Part shown: positions 7,973 through 16,952 of the stretch, one piece after another
How positions within the stretch are numbered: position 1 is the first letter of the stretch
How the letters are laid out: every line of letters starts with the position of its first letter
Source of the DNA: Deltaproteobacteria bacterium
GTDB taxonomy: Bacteria; Bdellovibrionota; Bdellovibrionia; Bdellovibrionales; Bdellovibrionaceae
Reading direction: 5' to 3'
Length of the DNA: 64,000 nt
Assembly (NCBI GenBank): GCA_017302835.1
Contig: JAFLCC010000004.1
Coordinates: 62,001 to 126,000 of the forward strand
Notes under the pieces: generated by a model
The model's input: the letters and a program-made list of their open reading frames with translations, nothing else
The model's database searches: none
Told to the model about the DNA's origin: nothing
Translations under genes and position numbers: made by a program

Positions 7973-9082
7973 CTAGTTCCCTGGGAACAATCTATTTCTG
8001 GCGGCTTTTATTTGTCGCTCTTTATAAGAATCATGGTTGGAAGGTCCTGAGATCATATTCGTATAGGATTTTTCATCCATGATTTGAACCTCATAGGGAA
8101 AGAAAAAACTAAATAACCTTTTATCTTCTTTATCAATATGAATAAGTTTCCGCGTGATAAATTTAATAAACTTAAAATCATTATGGGTCTGTTTATTGCT
8201 TTTACGAAAAAGATCGGTCTCTTTTAAGTTTTCCTCTAGGTACTTTTCCATATAGGAGTGAAAATCAGTTCGCGAAATTTTTTCCTGTTTGGCAAGCTCT
8301 AAAGCTTTACGAAAATGACTTACAGGATAAAGATTATTTGAAGACTGATCCGGCATTGTATGAGGAAAGCTAATCATTTGATGCTCTAACAAAAATCGTA
8401 ATACGGTAAAAACATCAAATAAATCTTTAGTTACAAATCGAATCCCCAACTTATCAAATATTTTCATTGCCAAAGCATCTGGACGAGCTAACAGCTTAAT
8501 CACAGCACTGGATGAGGTTTTGAACGGTTTGGATTGAAAGTGGACCAACTCAATTTTAGATTCATGGGGCAAGTAACCTTTTGAATCACCAACCGTTAAA
8601 TAGGTTTTATGAGTTTGGCCATCATGATAAATAAACTTCTGAAAATCAGACAATACTTGCTTTTGAATCTCTTCCGAATAACTCGTAAATAGATCATTCT
8701 CCGTGTGAACAAATACATGAATACACCTTAATATTGCACATGACCATATCTGGTATTCTTTTGAAAAACTATTTTTAGGGGTCGCGTAGAAAAGAAGCTT
8801 TGTGATATCCACTAGACTTTTTCGATCTCGCAAGACTTCTGGGATTTCATCAAGGGCGTATCCCAAGCGTTCCGTCATTAAAACGACACTCCGGCGATGA
8901 TAGTACCAGAGTTTTTCGATATCTCTGGGATTTTTGGAATCAAAACCATAGGACTTTAAAAACAAATGAGCTTTATTTTCTGTGTCGATTTCAAGTCCTG
9001 GAATATCTAAAGCGGATTTGCCACCAGCAATCGTATCCATGATCGACCAATTAAAATCAAAATCTGTTTTCATCACCATCAT
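7973..9082 (-). CDS. Conserved-looking cytoplasmic protein of unknown function
   Basis: 369 residues with no signal peptide or membrane segment. The start region has ATG-ATG-GTG-ATG in frame (9082, 9079, 9076, 9073); an AGG upstream is best spaced for the second ATG. Central residues about 185-260 include SSAVIKLLARPDALAMKIFDKLGIRFVTKDLFDVF. That run of a basic strand, Lys-rich helix, DKLGIR and an acidic LFDVFTVLRFL recalls the RelA/SpoT nucleotidyltransferase core, but I cannot align the catalytic acidic residues with confidence. I believe related proteins occur in Bdellovibrio and myxobacteria. It is the first gene of the operon with plsC, 7 bases apart. Confidence 0.6.
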   Translation of the reverse strand: MMVMKTDFDFNWSIMDTIAGGKSALDIPGLEIDTENKAHLFLKSYGFDSKNPRDIEKLWYYHRRSVVLMTERLGYALDEIPEVLRDRKSLVDITKLLFYATPKNSFSKEYQIWSCAILRCIHVFVHTENDLFTSYSEEIQKQVLSDFQKFIYHDGQTHKTYLTVGDSKGYLPHESKIELVHFQSKPFKTSSSAVIKLLARPDALAMKIFDKLGIRFVTKDLFDVFTVLRFLLEHQMISFPHTMPDQSSNNLYPVSHFRKALELAKQEKISRTDFHSYMEKYLEENLKETDLFRKSNKQTHNDFKFIKFITRKLIHIDKEDKRLFSFFFPYEVQIMDEKSYTNMISGPSNHDSYKERQIKAARNRLFPGN

Positions 9083-9174
9083 AAACCTGTTCGGAAACTA
9101 TTTTTTCCTGACAGATCCTATGATTTAATAAGCTCAGAGTCTAGCATTTTCCGAAAGCTTACCTAAAAGGTTAA

Positions 9175-9855
9175 TTAAAGGAATAATCCACAAGATTTCA
9201 TAACAAAGACTCCCAAGAATCCAGATTTTGGTGTCTCTTTATTAAAATGAGTTGTATTAATAAAACTAACCTTGCCTCTGGCCTCTGTCCCATTGAAGGT
9301 TCCCTCAACAATTACGGATCCATAGCTATCTTTAAAAACTAATTTAAAATTTCCAGTATTTCCAACTAGGTTTGAAATTTCTCCGGAGTCTGCTTTTACA
9401 AAATTTATCATGATATTTTTTAAAAGCTCACCATCTGTTCCTTTTTCCCCAACTTTCCCATCTTTTATTTCCAAAGAAAACTTGGATTCAGACAAATTTA
9501 GTTGGTTATTTGTTACCTTTAGTTTTAGCTCCATACTCACCCAGGTTTCTGTTGAGGCCGCCGAACCGTCCAAGGCTCCAAGATATGCAGGGTCCATGGA
9601 TCCAGATAAAAAATTAGCAAACGAATCTCTAAAATTATTTCCTGGAACTGAGCCATCATCCCATAACCTTCCCCAGGTAGAGGATCCATCAGTGCATTTT
9701 TGAGTGCTTAAATTATTAACTCCATTTACTGGATCTGTTCCCCTCAGGGCCGCGCCAGACCTGCTTGAAGAGGTGTTCTTTTTTGCACATGATGATAAAA
9801 TTAAAAAAGAACTTAAAAATGCAAATAAAATTGATTTCAAAATGGCTTTTTTCAT
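9175..9855 (-). CDS. Lipoprotein of unknown function
   Basis: Start chosen at ATG 9855 (MKKAILKS), with AGGAG 8 bases upstream; the longer frame to 9897 is not needed. A lipoprotein signal peptide ends in LILSSC, so Cys22 or so is the lipidated residue, followed by KKNTSSSRSG with no Asp at +2, compatible with outer-membrane sorting. The rest alternates short beta-strands (WVSMELKLKVTNNQLN, GNFKLVFKDSYGSVIVEGTFNG), suggesting a small beta-sandwich or barrel-like domain. No known family is recognised. It stands alone between two intergenic gaps. Confidence 0.75.
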   Translation of the reverse strand: MKKAILKSILFAFLSSFLILSSCAKKNTSSSRSGAALRGTDPVNGVNNLSTQKCTDGSSTWGRLWDDGSVPGNNFRDSFANFLSGSMDPAYLGALDGSAASTETWVSMELKLKVTNNQLNLSESKFSLEIKDGKVGEKGTDGELLKNIMINFVKADSGEISNLVGNTGNFKLVFKDSYGSVIVEGTFNGTEARGKVSFINTTHFNKETPKSGFLGVFVMKSCGLFL

Positions 9856-10087
9856 AAAAAATTCTCCTGTCCTTTGAACATGTTTAAAATTCTTCAAACA
9901 CGCTCTTACCTACTTACTAAGGCAAAGAAGATGCCAAAGACTAAGAAACCCAAATCATCTAAAAATGATTCCATCTGGAAGTTATGGAAATATGAAGCTA
10001 AATTGTGATTCATTTTGAGACAACTTACGATCTTGTCAATTTTGGCCCTCACTCGAACAAGGAGGATACAGATCCAGGCCCCTTTGA

Positions 10088-10624
10088 TTAGTTTTTTTTC
10101 AAGGTATCATTAATTTTAAGAAGAAGATCGATCTGTGACTGCTGAATTTTAAATAAAGATTTCATTTGTTCACTAATGAGTAGGTCCATTTTCCCATGGA
10201 GACTCCTCACTTCCATTTCGGCTTTTAGGTTGATCATAAAGTCACTGCGGGCTCGTCGACGGTCTTTATCTTCTCTTCGGTTTTGGCTCATCATGATGAT
10301 AGGGGCCTGAATAGCAGCGATGCAGGAAAGAACAAGGTTAAGTAAAATAAAGGGATAAGGATCAAAAGGCTTTTCTCCTAAAAAGAATATATTGAGTACT
10401 ATCCATGATGCTAAAATAAAAAAGAATCCTATAATGAAAAACCAGCTCCCTCCGAACTCAGCCACTTTATCGGCCAGGGATTGACCTAGGGAAAGCTCAG
10501 AGTCTCTTTCTAGCTCGAGCAGTTTCTCTGATAGTAGTTGTTCCTCAGCAATGGATTCTTTAACTAAATCGCCCAATCTTTGCAATTGTAAGTTTTCTTC
10601 TTCGATCAGTTCTTTTAAATCCAT
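10088..10624 (-). CDS. DUF1003 family inner-membrane protein
   Basis: Start set at ATG 10624 (MDLKELIEEEN), with AAGG 9 bases before it; an upstream GTG-type extension into the glycosyltransferase gene is unlikely. An N-terminal coiled-coil-prone segment (residues 1-50) is followed by two membrane helices (WFFIIGFFFILASWIVLNIF and PFILLNLVLSCIAAIQAPII). The block FDPYPFILLNLVLSC then QAPIIMMSQNRREDKDR is the DUF1003 signature, and the C-terminal helix continues VRSLHGKMDLL. The family is uncharacterised. It lies 13 bases after the WaaA-like gene, as the last member of that operon. Confidence 0.85.
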   Translation of the reverse strand: MDLKELIEEENLQLQRLGDLVKESIAEEQLLSEKLLELERDSELSLGQSLADKVAEFGGSWFFIIGFFFILASWIVLNIFFLGEKPFDPYPFILLNLVLSCIAAIQAPIIMMSQNRREDKDRRRARSDFMINLKAEMEVRSLHGKMDLLISEQMKSLFKIQQSQIDLLLKINDTLKKN

Positions 10625-10637
10625 AGGATTCGACCTT

Positions 10638-11963
10638 TCATGATTTATTAAAGATAAATGTGTAGACCCGGTCTGTGGCATTTCTTTTTAAAGTCATGGT
10701 ATCATTTATTTTTGAAAAATCTTTAAGTTTACTTTCAGGAGTTAGACCATCAATGAGCGATAGAATATTTTCTAAATTTTGGCCATGATTAATAACTTGA
10801 ACCATATTCAAGTTAGAGGGTAATTTCATTTTTGAAAACTCGAGAGCTTCTCTATTATTGAGAATTTTAGGCCCCACGGTAACATACTTGTTATAGGCTA
10901 AGGGCTCCATCACAGAATGAACTTTATCTTTAAAAGAACCTCCGACAAAGGAAATATCAGCATATTGATAAAGATAAAATAAAAGTCCGAATTGATCGAC
11001 AATTAAAATATCCCAATCGGTATTTTCATCAAAATCGGAATAAAATTGCAACTTGGCCTTAGGGAATTCTTTCGTGATCCTATTTTTAATAGAATCTAGG
11101 TGAGATTTATTGACTTCGTGGGGGGCCACAATCCATTTCCAATTGTGGAAATTTTTAAATACAGGAAAAAGAATACGTTCATCCTCTTCCCAGGTAGAAC
11201 CAGCAACAAAAATTTTCTTAGAACAAAAGGCATGATCGTTATTTTGAGTCAAATCCTCTTGTTGGGAATTAATAGGGAAAAGATTTTTTAAAATGGGAAC
11301 GGATTTTTTTTTGAGTTCAATTTGATCAAATCGAGTATCCCCTAAAATTTCAATAGGAACTTTTATACCTATTTTCATTAAGTTTATTTTATCTTCAGAA
11401 CCGACAGTATAAATGGCTGTCAATCGATTGAAACAAAATTTTGTTAACCCTTGACTGACTAAGCCCACTTTTGAGCTTTTCTCTGAAAGGGTGCAAGAAA
11501 ACAAATAAGAAGGTATTTTTCGTGATGATAATTGATAGCTAAACTCAGGCCATACATCTGTTCTTGAAAACAAAACGTATTTTGGGCTCCATAAAAAAAG
11601 AAAGCGTCGAATAGAAAAAAAGGTATCAATAGGTGCGGGGCCAAAAGCATCTATATCATTTGAATTTTTTAATGCATAGAGGACCGAAGGTGACGAAAGA
11701 GTGACCAAAATATTGTATTGAGGTTGCAATTCTTTAATTTTTCTGATGAGAGGGTAGGCGTATTCGATTTCGCCACTAGCCGCATGAACACAAATGGTAG
11801 GATGAGATTGATTAAACGTAGGCTTGATTGTAAAGGGATGATGAATTCTAAAAAAGAGGGTTTGTTTTAGTTTCCCTTTAGATAAAACGAAATAACCAAT
11901 TCTCAAAACAAATGAGACAACCAAAAACAAACATCGGTAACTATAAAAAATCAAAGTTTCCAT
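10638..11963 (-). CDS. Kdo transferase-like glycosyltransferase (WaaA/KdtA family, GT30)
   Basis: Family members attach Kdo sugars from CMP-Kdo to lipid A at the inner membrane. The N-terminal hydrophobic anchor (residues 5-28) is followed by the characteristic HAASGEIEYAYPLI (the Glu of SGE is the proposed catalytic base), VTLSSPSVL, and PAPIDTFFSIRRFLFLWSPKYVLFSRTDVWPEF. The C-terminal GT-B half has FVAGSTWEEDE and SFVGGSFKDKVHSVMEPLAY. Length of 441 residues is slightly above the usual 420. It overlaps the upstream GT9 gene by 13 bases, indicating a coupled LPS-core operon (GT9 - WaaA-like - DUF1003). Confidence 0.83.
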   Translation of the reverse strand: METLIFYSYRCLFLVVSFVLRIGYFVLSKGKLKQTLFFRIHHPFTIKPTFNQSHPTICVHAASGEIEYAYPLIRKIKELQPQYNILVTLSSPSVLYALKNSNDIDAFGPAPIDTFFSIRRFLFLWSPKYVLFSRTDVWPEFSYQLSSRKIPSYLFSCTLSEKSSKVGLVSQGLTKFCFNRLTAIYTVGSEDKINLMKIGIKVPIEILGDTRFDQIELKKKSVPILKNLFPINSQQEDLTQNNDHAFCSKKIFVAGSTWEEDERILFPVFKNFHNWKWIVAPHEVNKSHLDSIKNRITKEFPKAKLQFYSDFDENTDWDILIVDQFGLLFYLYQYADISFVGGSFKDKVHSVMEPLAYNKYVTVGPKILNNREALEFSKMKLPSNLNMVQVINHGQNLENILSLIDGLTPESKLKDFSKINDTMTLKRNATDRVYTFIFNKS

Positions 11964-12961
11964 TTTCTTACCCTACTCGCTACAGTTTCAGGTTTTATGT
12001 CTACTAAACATTGATGATATTTTGCATTGGTGCATGGGCCCTGTCCATGCTTGCTACAAGGACGACAGGTTAAATCAATTTCAAAAATATGAGTTGTAGC
12101 TCTGGATGGAAATCCAAAGGGTGCTGGCCCCATTAAAGCGATGCAAGAATGGCCTAACTGTTCAGCGACATGCATCAGTCCCGTGTCATTGCTGATTAAA
12201 AGTTCTGATTTTGAAATAATTGCTGTATTGACGCTCAGATCACATTTCCCAGCCAGATTGAGGCACCGATGAGGAGCCGCCTTCTCAATATCTTCGATGA
12301 AGCGGTCTTCTGGACCTCCGAGAATAACAAAATTTTTTTCAGGAAGTAGTTCTATAAGCTTAATCCAATAACTTTTTGGCCATCTTTTTAAGAAATAAGC
12401 AGCCGAAGGAGCCAAAGTGATAAATGATTTAGCAAAGGATTGAAGTAACTCCCGGGCTTTGGTTTCATCAAGTTCTGATGGAAAAATTTGGGGAGGAGGA
12501 GGGAGAGATCTGCTGATTCCCCATTTTTCTAAGGGTTCGATGAGGTCTCTTTGTCCAGAAAAGGGCATTTCATATTTGTTGATTCTAAAAGAAAATAAAA
12601 GTATCCGCTTTATTCTGTAGGTGGGTCTTCGTAGAATTTCTAACTTTTTAGAAAAACCGATGATAAGACATATTAACCGAGAACGAAAATTATTGTGAAC
12701 ATCATAAATTTTCAAATAGTTTTCCTGTCTCAATTTAAGCCCTAAATCAAAAAGACCCTTGATACCTAATTTACGATCTAACGACCAAACTTTTTCAACG
12801 AGGGGATGGGGTTCAATGATCCCTTTAAATTCTTTACGCGTGATAAAATGGATTTGAGCTTGAGGGAATTTTTCTTTTATTTTTGCAGGAAGACTTAGGG
12901 ATTGAGTGATATCCCCGAAACTGGAAAACCTAATTAACAGAATTTTAAAATTAAATTGCAT
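11951..12961 (-). CDS. Lipopolysaccharide heptosyltransferase family protein (GT9)
   Basis: GT9 enzymes transfer heptose from ADP-heptose to the LPS inner core. N-terminus ILLIRFSSFGDITQSLSLP is the acceptor-side motif. The donor half contains FITLAPSAAYFLKRWPKSYW, FVILGGPEDR, and ISNDTGLMHVAEQLGHSCIALMGP, all typical of GT9. Near the C-terminus is a Cys cluster, CRPCSKHGQGPC then HQC, frequent in this family. Whether it is the heptosyl I or II enzyme cannot be said. It is the first gene of the LPS operon and diverges from the MFS gene with 33 bases between starts. Confidence 0.88.
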   Translation of the reverse strand: MQFNFKILLIRFSSFGDITQSLSLPAKIKEKFPQAQIHFITRKEFKGIIEPHPLVEKVWSLDRKLGIKGLFDLGLKLRQENYLKIYDVHNNFRSRLICLIIGFSKKLEILRRPTYRIKRILLFSFRINKYEMPFSGQRDLIEPLEKWGISRSLPPPPQIFPSELDETKARELLQSFAKSFITLAPSAAYFLKRWPKSYWIKLIELLPEKNFVILGGPEDRFIEDIEKAAPHRCLNLAGKCDLSVNTAIISKSELLISNDTGLMHVAEQLGHSCIALMGPAPFGFPSRATTHIFEIDLTCRPCSKHGQGPCTNAKYHQCLVDIKPETVASRVRKWKL

Positions 12962-12994
12962 TAACAGAAGTTTACTCGGATATTAGAAAAAGTC

Positions 12995-14125
12995 ATGAAT
13001 TATTTAATTGTGGTATCCTATGTGAGCTTATTTATCCTTGGTTTCTCAGATAATCTGAGGGGTCCCCTGTTTCCAGAGATTATTAAATACTTTCATGTTA
13101 ATGACACCCTAGGAGCTGCCTATTTTGCAGTGACTTCCTTAGTTTCATTTTTTGCAAGTTATTATATTCGAAAACGAAAAGACACCTACTTTTTGCTACA
13201 AGTTTTAAATTTGGGTGTTCTTGCTATTGGTGTTTCCTTTTTAATTCAAAGTTTTTCTCAAAATTTTTTGGTCCTTATTCTTGGGGTTTTCTTCTTAGGA
13301 ATCAGTTTTGGCTTTTTAGGCGTTAGTCAAAACAACTTGGTTATCCAGGGTTCAAAACCCCATAGCCGCTCACGGATGTTGACCGGCTTGCATTCGATGT
13401 ATGGGATCTCTTCCTTGTTATCCCCCTTGTTTGTTGCCAGTTTTGGCTTTTTAGGATGGAAAAATATTTTGCTCATTTCTTCACTGCTTTCTTTTTTATT
13501 TTTCGTGATTGTTTATTATCTTAATTCAAAAAGAAAAAAAATGTTTCGAGAAGGGCAGGCTCAAAATAATAAAGAAATTCATCCTCATTTGCAATGGAAA
13601 GAGAAAACCATTTGTTTTGTCATTTCCCTCTATGTGGTTGCTGAAATCATGCTAGGGACACGATTAGCCTTGTTTATGCGTCGCTATTTTGATTCTTCGC
13701 TTGAGGAATCCAGTTTTTACGTAACCTTGATGTTTGTTTTTATGATGATAGGACGACTTATCGTTTCATTTTATCCGCCCAAATGGCCTTTAAAAATTCA
13801 ATTAGTTGGGTCGTTAATTTCTTCGATTTCATTTTTAATCCTGGGTATGTATTTAAATCCCTTTTTTATGGTGCTCTGTGGGTTCACCATGGCTCCGTTT
13901 TATCCTCTAGCGCTGTCCTATATTTCAGAACTTAATCCCCAGAAGTCATCAGAAATTGTTTCGACAACTATTGCTATACAAGCCCTATTCGTTGTACTGA
14001 TGCATCTTGGAGTTGGGAGTATTGCAGATTTAACTAGTTTAAAAATAGCTTTTTGGATAGGACCCATTTGCATGATGGCTTCGTTAATTTTACTTTTTAA
14101 AACTAAAAAAGAGGTTTATGAATAA
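12995..14125 (+). CDS. Major facilitator superfamily transporter
   Basis: 376 residues with about eleven to twelve hydrophobic helices and a central cytoplasmic loop of charged residues (NSKRKKMFREGQAQNNKE, about residues 178-195), as in MFS carriers. The first helix YVSLFILGFSDNLRGPLFPEI and the pairs of short helices are typical. The substrate is unknown. There is no Shine-Dalgarno, and the start is only 33 bases from the divergent GT9 gene, so the promoters must overlap. The stop overlaps the next gene by 8 bases, so it is translationally coupled to the RNA methyltransferase. Confidence 0.85.
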   Translation: MNYLIVVSYVSLFILGFSDNLRGPLFPEIIKYFHVNDTLGAAYFAVTSLVSFFASYYIRKRKDTYFLLQVLNLGVLAIGVSFLIQSFSQNFLVLILGVFFLGISFGFLGVSQNNLVIQGSKPHSRSRMLTGLHSMYGISSLLSPLFVASFGFLGWKNILLISSLLSFLFFVIVYYLNSKRKKMFREGQAQNNKEIHPHLQWKEKTICFVISLYVVAEIMLGTRLALFMRRYFDSSLEESSFYVTLMFVFMMIGRLIVSFYPPKWPLKIQLVGSLISSISFLILGMYLNPFFMVLCGFTMAPFYPLALSYISELNPQKSSEIVSTTIAIQALFVVLMHLGVGSIADLTSLKIAFWIGPICMMASLILLFKTKKEVYE

Positions 14126-15209
14126 TTTTTTTATTATTACAGCTCTTGGTTTCGAGGCTGAAACGGAAAAGGAAATTCACTTTTGGCTCTCCTTACAAAA
14201 TTGTGAATATAAAACAAAAATTGCCAAAGGGGGCGTTGAGCTTAGCTGTCCTTTGATGGCGGGGTTTGAACTCAACTCCCGCTTAAAACTTGCCACTCGA
14301 ATTCTATTAAGGTTGGAAGAGTTTCCTGTTTATTTTTTTAATGAATTAGAAAAGAAAATAAAAAAAATCCAATTTAAAAAATATTATCCTGAAGGCGTTC
14401 CTATACTCATTAAAGTCGATGCAAAGAAATCAAAACTAGGTCAAGAAAAAAAAATTTTCGAAGTGTTTAAAGAGGTATTTAAAAAGAATAAGGTTTTTGC
14501 TAAACCCACAGAAGCTCCGCCAGAGGCTCTCGTTTTGTACGTAGATATTTTTAGGGATATATGCAAGTTAAGTTTTGATAGCTCGGGCGAGCCTCTTTAC
14601 AAACGATCTTCCACTAAATTAAATTCCGAAGCCCCGATGCGAGAAACCATCGCCCATTGGGGTCTACTTCGCATGCTGGAATTGGCCTCACCCTGGGAAA
14701 AACCATTATCCTTTGTCGATCCCTTTTGTGGTTCTGGAACTCTTCTGCTCGAAACCCTTAACTTTTTTGAAACCAATAAACGAGCCTTTGATTTTGAATC
14801 CGTGCATCCAAAAATAACAGTTGCCCCCCTCAAAGAACAGCAATTTCCCTTTCTGAACTATCATGCTATTGATGTTTCGGGCGAAGCTTTAGCTATTTGT
14901 AAGGCCAACTTAAAAAAATCTCCTCAATTTGAAAAAATTCATTTTTATAACGAGGATTCTTGTAAAATTAAAATGAAAACTCTCAATGGGAGTCAAGTTA
15001 GCTGGATTTATTCGAATTTACCCTACGGTAAACGGCTTGAAAATCAAATTCCCAAAAACTTAATTGAAATTCTCTATCAGAATTATCAACCCAAAATTAT
15101 CGGACTTTTTCACCCAGAAAAATGGACCCATGAGAAAGCCATTAAAACAGAACATCTGAAAATTGAAAATGGAGGTTTGAAATTATATTTTTCAATCCTC
15201 CGTTTTTAA
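14118..15209 (+). CDS. THUMP-domain RNA methyltransferase (RlmL N-terminal/Trm11-like)
   Basis: Likely methylates guanine N2 in rRNA or tRNA. Residues 1 to about 60 form the ferredoxin-like/THUMP entry (FFIITALGFEAETEKEI; KGGVELSCPL; LNSRLKLATRILLRL), residues about 60-150 complete THUMP, and the SAM domain follows with the substrate loop PLYKRSSTKLNSEAPMRETIA, motif I FVDPFCGSGTLLLE, and the catalytic NLPYGKRL (the usual NPPYG with Leu for the first Pro). Length of 363 residues matches the single-domain COG0116 family. Its start is inside the MFS gene. Confidence 0.88.
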   Translation: MNNFFIITALGFEAETEKEIHFWLSLQNCEYKTKIAKGGVELSCPLMAGFELNSRLKLATRILLRLEEFPVYFFNELEKKIKKIQFKKYYPEGVPILIKVDAKKSKLGQEKKIFEVFKEVFKKNKVFAKPTEAPPEALVLYVDIFRDICKLSFDSSGEPLYKRSSTKLNSEAPMRETIAHWGLLRMLELASPWEKPLSFVDPFCGSGTLLLETLNFFETNKRAFDFESVHPKITVAPLKEQQFPFLNYHAIDVSGEALAICKANLKKSPQFEKIHFYNEDSCKIKMKTLNGSQVSWIYSNLPYGKRLENQIPKNLIEILYQNYQPKIIGLFHPEKWTHEKAIKTEHLKIENGGLKLYFSILRF

Positions 15210-15241
15210 CCATCAGCCCTTCAGACTTTTTAAACACGCTC

Positions 15242-15958
15242 CTACTGGCAAGTTGCAGAGGACGTCGATTCACCCGTAATTTTTTTAATTTCTTTGGTTT
15301 CCTTTTCAGCAAGAACTTGTGTTAATTTCATGCTTTTAGGGTCACCTTCTTTTGCTGCATCATAAACCGCGCAAATTAAAACTATTTGTATTTTTTTGGG
15401 AACAAGGGTCACCGTTTTCTTACCAATGCAAACAGGGGTTTCTGTTGTTTCAATGGTGTTTTTATCCTTAACAGCAAAAGACTGACACTTGTCTTTTTTT
15501 AGGCACTCTTGTTTTTCCTTTACTTCTTGTTTTACCGAGTCTTTTACATCAATGGTTTTCTCATAACAAGTTATAGAGTAATCTTGACCATTATCTTTAG
15601 CCTCTCCCCGATAGCGTACTTTTAAATCATTTACTTCTTTATCATCTATTTTTTTAGATAGTGGAGGACCAAAAACTTGCGTCGTCTTGAAGACAATTTT
15701 TTTCTCGCCATTATCACCCACCGCCAACACAATATCAAAAGAATTAGGATTTCCAAGAAGCAGTCTATCGAGTTCACCTGAGACTTGATATTTAAGTTCC
15801 ATCTTTAAACTTTTATAATTTTTATCTGTGACCTCTACTTCGCCTTTATCAGATTTAAATTTAAAATTTCCAGTCATATTTTCAGCAACAACCGCAGGAG
15901 CTGAAAATGAAATAGGAGTTAAAGATAAGAGAAGACCTAAGATGAGTTTTAGTTTCAT
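15242..15958 (-). CDS. Secreted protein of unknown function
   Basis: ATG 15958 is preceded by GAGG at proper distance. A clear signal peptide (MKLKLILGLLLSLTPISFS, cleavage near SAPA or VVA-EN) leads a 215-residue mature part rich in Lys, Asp and Val, with six Cys that could form disulfides, including CLKKDKC. Strand-rich pattern. No family recognised. It is convergent with the RNA methyltransferase, 32 bases apart, and stands alone. Confidence 0.7.
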   Translation of the reverse strand: MKLKLILGLLLSLTPISFSAPAVVAENMTGNFKFKSDKGEVEVTDKNYKSLKMELKYQVSGELDRLLLGNPNSFDIVLAVGDNGEKKIVFKTTQVFGPPLSKKIDDKEVNDLKVRYRGEAKDNGQDYSITCYEKTIDVKDSVKQEVKEKQECLKKDKCQSFAVKDKNTIETTETPVCIGKKTVTLVPKKIQIVLICAVYDAAKEGDPKSMKLTQVLAEKETKEIKKITGESTSSATCQ

Positions 15959-16033
15959 ACATACCTCGAGTGATTAATTACATAGATTAGGAATTCAATT
16001 TACGAGCCAGTATTTTGCTAATGAGCTGTCCTT

Positions 16034-16186
16034 TTATGATTCCAGGACCAGGGAAAAACAAATTTTGTAGTCGAACTGTCTTTTAAAATGACAGCTCAAC
16101 GCCTCTCCAGTGCAAGCTATAAGGGCTACTCCATGGAAATTTTGATCATCGACATCAAGTCCAACATAAATTACTTTTTCGCTCAT
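16034..16186 (-). pseudogene. Relic of an IS110-family transposase (N-terminal fragment)
   Basis: The 50-codon frame starts MSEKVIYVGLDVDDQN and continues FHGVALIACTGEAL. The YVGLDV...D strand with a following G-E-A-L strand is the start of the DEDD (RuvC-like) catalytic domain of IS110/IS1111 transposases; the first acidic residue of the tetrad is the Asp of GLDV. After about 37 residues the similarity is lost and a stop follows, whereas the intact protein has 300-400 residues. I therefore read it as a decayed insertion-sequence end. A 16-bp palindrome covers its start codon. No Ser (Tnp20) domain or right end was found in the neighbourhood. Confidence 0.6.
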
Positions 16187-16200
16187 AGACGGCCGTCTAT
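16185..16200. repeat. 16-bp perfect palindrome at the start of the IS110 relic
   Basis: ATAGACGGCCGTCTAT is a perfect palindrome that overlaps the ATG of the transposase relic. It is more GC-rich than its surroundings. It may be a regulator site or part of the element's left end. The bases from 16201 to 16356 hold the tail end of the possible frameshifted gene described below and nothing else I can name. Confidence 0.5.
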
Positions 16201-16356
16201 ATCTTCTATCTACCGGATTTTATGCCGTAGCTTTTTGTAGTGATTCTATTTTTCTAAACAGCGCATATTCATAAAATGCAAAAAGTCGTCCCGTCTTTTG
16301 TACTTGTGTTCCAGTGACTCGCTTTCATTTCGCTGAGAAAAATTTTCACGATATCT

Positions 16357-16818
16357 TTATCTTCTTGCAAACGAACATCCCCTAAAAATGTATACCACCT
16401 TCGGCCGTTCCCAATCATTTTGAGGAAACGTTCGATATTCGAAAGTGACCGTTCCTCCAAAATGAATATCCTCATAAATAGAAAATCCAAAACCGCCGTG
16501 ATGTTCAAACTGAATTTGCGATGTCAGTTCATTTGATCGATCACGGTACATGAGCACGTGAGCTCGAGTTTCAGGATAATACCAAAACAACAGTGGTAGT
16601 TGACCAAAGAGGCCTTGCATAGACCCGGCAACACGGGAATCGTAGGTGACGAGCTGGATAGTTTTACCGGTGTTCTGATCCAAATCGATGATCACCTTCC
16701 CTCCTTCGCAAACGTACAATGGTCGCCAATTTGGAGAATTAGCCGAGACGGTGAACGGTACTAGAACTAGACTGAGCGCAATTAAAATTTTTGATGCCTT
16801 TGTTGATAAATATTTCAT
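16357..16818 (-). CDS. Secreted protein of unknown function, possibly frameshifted at its end
   Basis: A good signal peptide (KASKILIALSLVLVPFTVSANS) precedes a mature beta-rich protein (LYVCEGGKVIIDLDQNTGKTIQLVTYDSRVAG...). An SD-like AGGAGCC precedes the ATG. The frame ends abruptly in RGCSFARR. One frame over, downstream of the same point, the DNA reads DVRLQEDKDIVKIFLSEMKA and continues to TFCIL at 16269 with normal codon choice (GAA, GAT, AAA), so the native protein may be about 30 residues longer and end with a Cys able to pair with Cys near residue 37. No family recognised. Confidence 0.6.
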   Translation of the reverse strand: MKYLSTKASKILIALSLVLVPFTVSANSPNWRPLYVCEGGKVIIDLDQNTGKTIQLVTYDSRVAGSMQGLFGQLPLLFWYYPETRAHVLMYRDRSNELTSQIQFEHHGGFGFSIYEDIHFGGTVTFEYRTFPQNDWERPKVVYIFRGCSFARR

Positions 16819-16952
16819 GAGGCTCCTTTTTGTTAAAGAAGATTTTCATCTTCGTTGTTGTTGAGCTCATTTATAATACGTCGCATTACGCTTATCAAGA
16901 TAAAAGTGTTAAATCGTCACAAAAAAGAGATATATCATTACTTTTTTGTGTA

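Noticed and set aside
9090-9155. TTCGGAAA and TTTCCGAA inverted 50 bases apart
   Set aside because: Eight-base arms with a long spacer in a gap of about 90 bases; pairing is unlikely to be meaningful and it matches no known element.
16187-16268. Possible bridge-RNA remnant of the IS110 relic
   Set aside because: Only a weak bulged stem (CTACCGG/CCGTAG) is visible, and without a complete element the ends cannot be set.
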